NCBI GenBank assembly: GCA_002842925.1
Contig: PHEL01000003.1
Coordinates: 1-43,550, forward strand
DNA: 43,550 bases
From: Alphaproteobacteria bacterium HGW-Alphaproteobacteria-14
GTDB taxonomy: Bacteria > Pseudomonadota > Alphaproteobacteria > Sphingomonadales > Sphingomonadaceae
Reading direction: 5' to 3'
Part shown: positions 42,543 through 43,550 of the stretch, in pieces
Layout: every line of letters starts with the position of its first letter
Position numbering within the stretch: the first letter of the stretch is position 1
Notes under the pieces: model-generated
Told to the model about the DNA's origin: nothing
What the model saw: only the letters and a program-made list of their open reading frames with translations
Databases searched by the model: none
Position numbers and translations under genes: made by a program

Positions 42543-43343
42543 TCACGATCCCCGCCTGCCCGACAGCCCGGCGCTGCGCGCCGACGGCGCGGCGGGGCCG
42601 GTATTGGTCAGCGTTGCGGTATCACGGCCCGAACGCAGGATGATCTGCGGCGGCACCCCGTCAACCACCACAGTGTCCCCGCGCACGGTGAAGTTGACCG
42701 GGCCTTCATCGCCGTCATCATTGGTCACCAGAATGGCCGGGATTGCGGTGCCAGTGGGCCAGCTCAGGAACACCGCATCGCCATCGTCAAAGGCGCGGCT
42801 GGGCAGCAGTTCGGCCGCGCCAGCGATGGCCCATGCAAAGTTCAGGATGGCCGGATCCAGCACCGCATAGGGATCGCTCGCGGCAGCCATTTCGGCGGGA
42901 TTGGCTGCCGCGCGCAAGGCCAGTGCCTCAGCTTCTGCCGCCATTGCAAGCCGTGCTTCTTCCTCGGCCTTTTCCAGATCGGGATAGCGGAATCGCAGCA
43001 CATAAAGCGGGGCATTGCGCGGGGACGCGACCAGATCGAACAGGTAGGTGCGCCGGTCGGTCACCACCGTCATATTGGTGCGCGCGGCCGGTTCGAGCGG
43101 TTTGACAAACAGGATCGTCTGCGCCTTGTTGGGCTGCACCTGCCACGCCGCGCTGTCCCCGATCGCGACGTTTTCAATCACTTCATCGGGAGCGAATTTG
43201 ATGGTGGTCTGCACCTTCACCTTGCCATCGATGCGCACCACGGCGGCTTCGTCATAGACCAGCGTTTGCAACCGGGCATCCTGCGCCGCAGCAGGGGCAG
43301 TCAGCGCGAAGGCAAGCGCGGGAAGGATCACGGCGCGGATCAT
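42543..43343 (-). CDS. virB9: type IV secretion protein VirB9
   Basis: VirB9 forms the outer-membrane ring with VirB7 and VirB10. The 266-aa protein has a signal peptide (ILPALAFALTAPAAAQ), the N-terminal domain (YDEAAVVRIDGKVKVQTTIKF, FVKPLEPAARTNMTVVTDRRTY) and a C-terminal domain with FAWAIAGAAELLPSRAFDDG and VVVDGVPPQIILRSG. It begins with an ATG overlapping the stop of the upstream gene by four bases. No separate virB7 lipoprotein gene is visible between the T4SS genes shown. Confidence 0.94.
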   Translation of the reverse strand: MIRAVILPALAFALTAPAAAQDARLQTLVYDEAAVVRIDGKVKVQTTIKFAPDEVIENVAIGDSAAWQVQPNKAQTILFVKPLEPAARTNMTVVTDRRTYLFDLVASPRNAPLYVLRFRYPDLEKAEEEARLAMAAEAEALALRAAANPAEMAAASDPYAVLDPAILNFAWAIAGAAELLPSRAFDDGDAVFLSWPTGTAIPAILVTNDDGDEGPVNFTVRGDTVVVDGVPPQIILRSGRDTATLTNTGPAAPSARSAGLSGRRGS

Positions 43344-43550
43344 TGGTAGGTCTCCGGGGATTTGATCTTGGGAGCAGGCGCAGCCGCGCCCGAAACCGAA
43401 CGGAACCGGTTGCCGATGCCACGGGTGCGCGAAGTGGCGGGGTTCAGGGGTACCGCCTGTCCGCCGCGAGACGTGGCATAGACGCGTGTTTCACGTGAAA
43501 CATTGCCCGCAGGCCCGGCATCATTGGCGGCCATCGCGGGCAAAGACGTG
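43340..43550 (-). CDS. C-terminal end of another T4SS gene, VirB6- or VirB8-like (runs off window)
   Basis: The frame is open to the right edge and ends at 43340, overlapping virB9 by four bases, so it belongs to the same operon. The visible 69 residues are low in complexity and basic: MAANDAGPAG, then SRTRGIGNRFRSVSG and KIKSPETYQ at the end. Such a flexible tail suits VirB6 (TrbL) better than the folded end of VirB8, but the conserved part lies outside the window. A perfect parS site is embedded in the codons for NVSRETRV. The track ORF starting at 43543 is only the part after a TTG; the frame continues upstream. Confidence 0.65.
   Translation of the reverse strand, partial: TSLPAMAANDAGPAGNVSRETRVYATSRGGQAVPLNPATSRTRGIGNRFRSVSGAAAPAPKIKSPETYQ
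43487..43502. promoter_or_regulatory. perfect parS site
   Basis: TGTTTCACGTGAAACA matches the 16-bp ParB-binding consensus at every position. It lies inside the T4SS gene at the right edge, where it encodes VSRET. ParB loads at parS, spreads along DNA and with ParA and SMC organises the chromosome origin. A one-mismatch copy is at 21434. Confidence 0.9.

Overview
The window is high-GC chromosomal DNA from an alphaproteobacterium. It most likely belongs to the Sphingomonadales (an Erythrobacter, Novosphingobium or Sphingomonas relative). The assignment rests on UvrB, TsaD, HemC/HemD and GpsA sequences that look sphingomonadal, on a Mic60-like gene beside hemD, and on a CTTCGACAAGCTCAGG element of a kind I know from sphingomonad genomes. 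All calls come from reading the sequence and the supplied ORF translations; nothing was searched.

Layout. (1) 1-3.98 kb: a truncated alpha/beta-hydrolase gene runs off the left edge, divergent from uvrB. Next is a small, relatively AT-rich module: a winged-HTH-like gene translationally coupled to a higB-higA toxin-antitoxin pair. (2) 4.0-9.4 kb: an exported S10-type serine peptidase and a lipoprotein, converging on a ScsB/DsbD-type thiol reductant exporter, then a UbiH-type flavin monooxygenase. (3) 9.4-15.7 kb: mic60-like, hemD and hemC on the minus strand, divergent from a coupled tsaD-gpsA-flippase operon. (4) 15.8-21.4 kb: a VWA lipoprotein, a membrane-anchored helix-hairpin-helix protein, an orphan receiver, and a coupled catabolic operon gcdH-maiA-fah. 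(5) 21.4-25.5 kb: alanine dehydrogenase, succinate-semialdehyde dehydrogenase, a 51-aa unknown protein and an FMN-dependent 2-hydroxy-acid oxidase.

(6) 25.6-28.4 kb: a lone 790-aa protein that combines a PD-(D/E)XK/QxxxY-like nuclease region with an N6-adenine methyltransferase, so it is a type IIG restriction-modification candidate. A decayed 5' fragment of cydA lies beside it. (7) 28.4-35.5 kb: a sulfide/persulfide detoxification locus. On the minus strand it holds a persulfide-dioxygenase-like hydrolase, two YeeE/YedE halves, a TIGR01244 protein, a type II SQR and a SulP transporter. It is divergent from a peroxiredoxin-ArsR pair, and a second peroxiredoxin lies at the far end. Sulfide would be oxidised by SQR to persulfide, persulfide by the dioxygenase to sulfite, with membrane carriers moving the sulfur species. 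(8) 35.5-40.2 kb: tRNA-Arg(TCT), a queuosine-precursor transporter, and ppk-ppx for polyphosphate. The ppk reading frame is broken near its N-terminus. (9) 40.3-43.55 kb: virB11, virB10, virB9 and the end of another T4SS gene, which contains a perfect parS site.

Most noteworthy: the cysteine-free ArsR regulator of a BigR/SqrR-type locus, the single-chain restriction-modification candidate next to a cydA remnant, the inferred 13-nt deletion in ppk, the perfect parS with a one-mismatch second site 22 kb away, and the three-gene HigBA operon.
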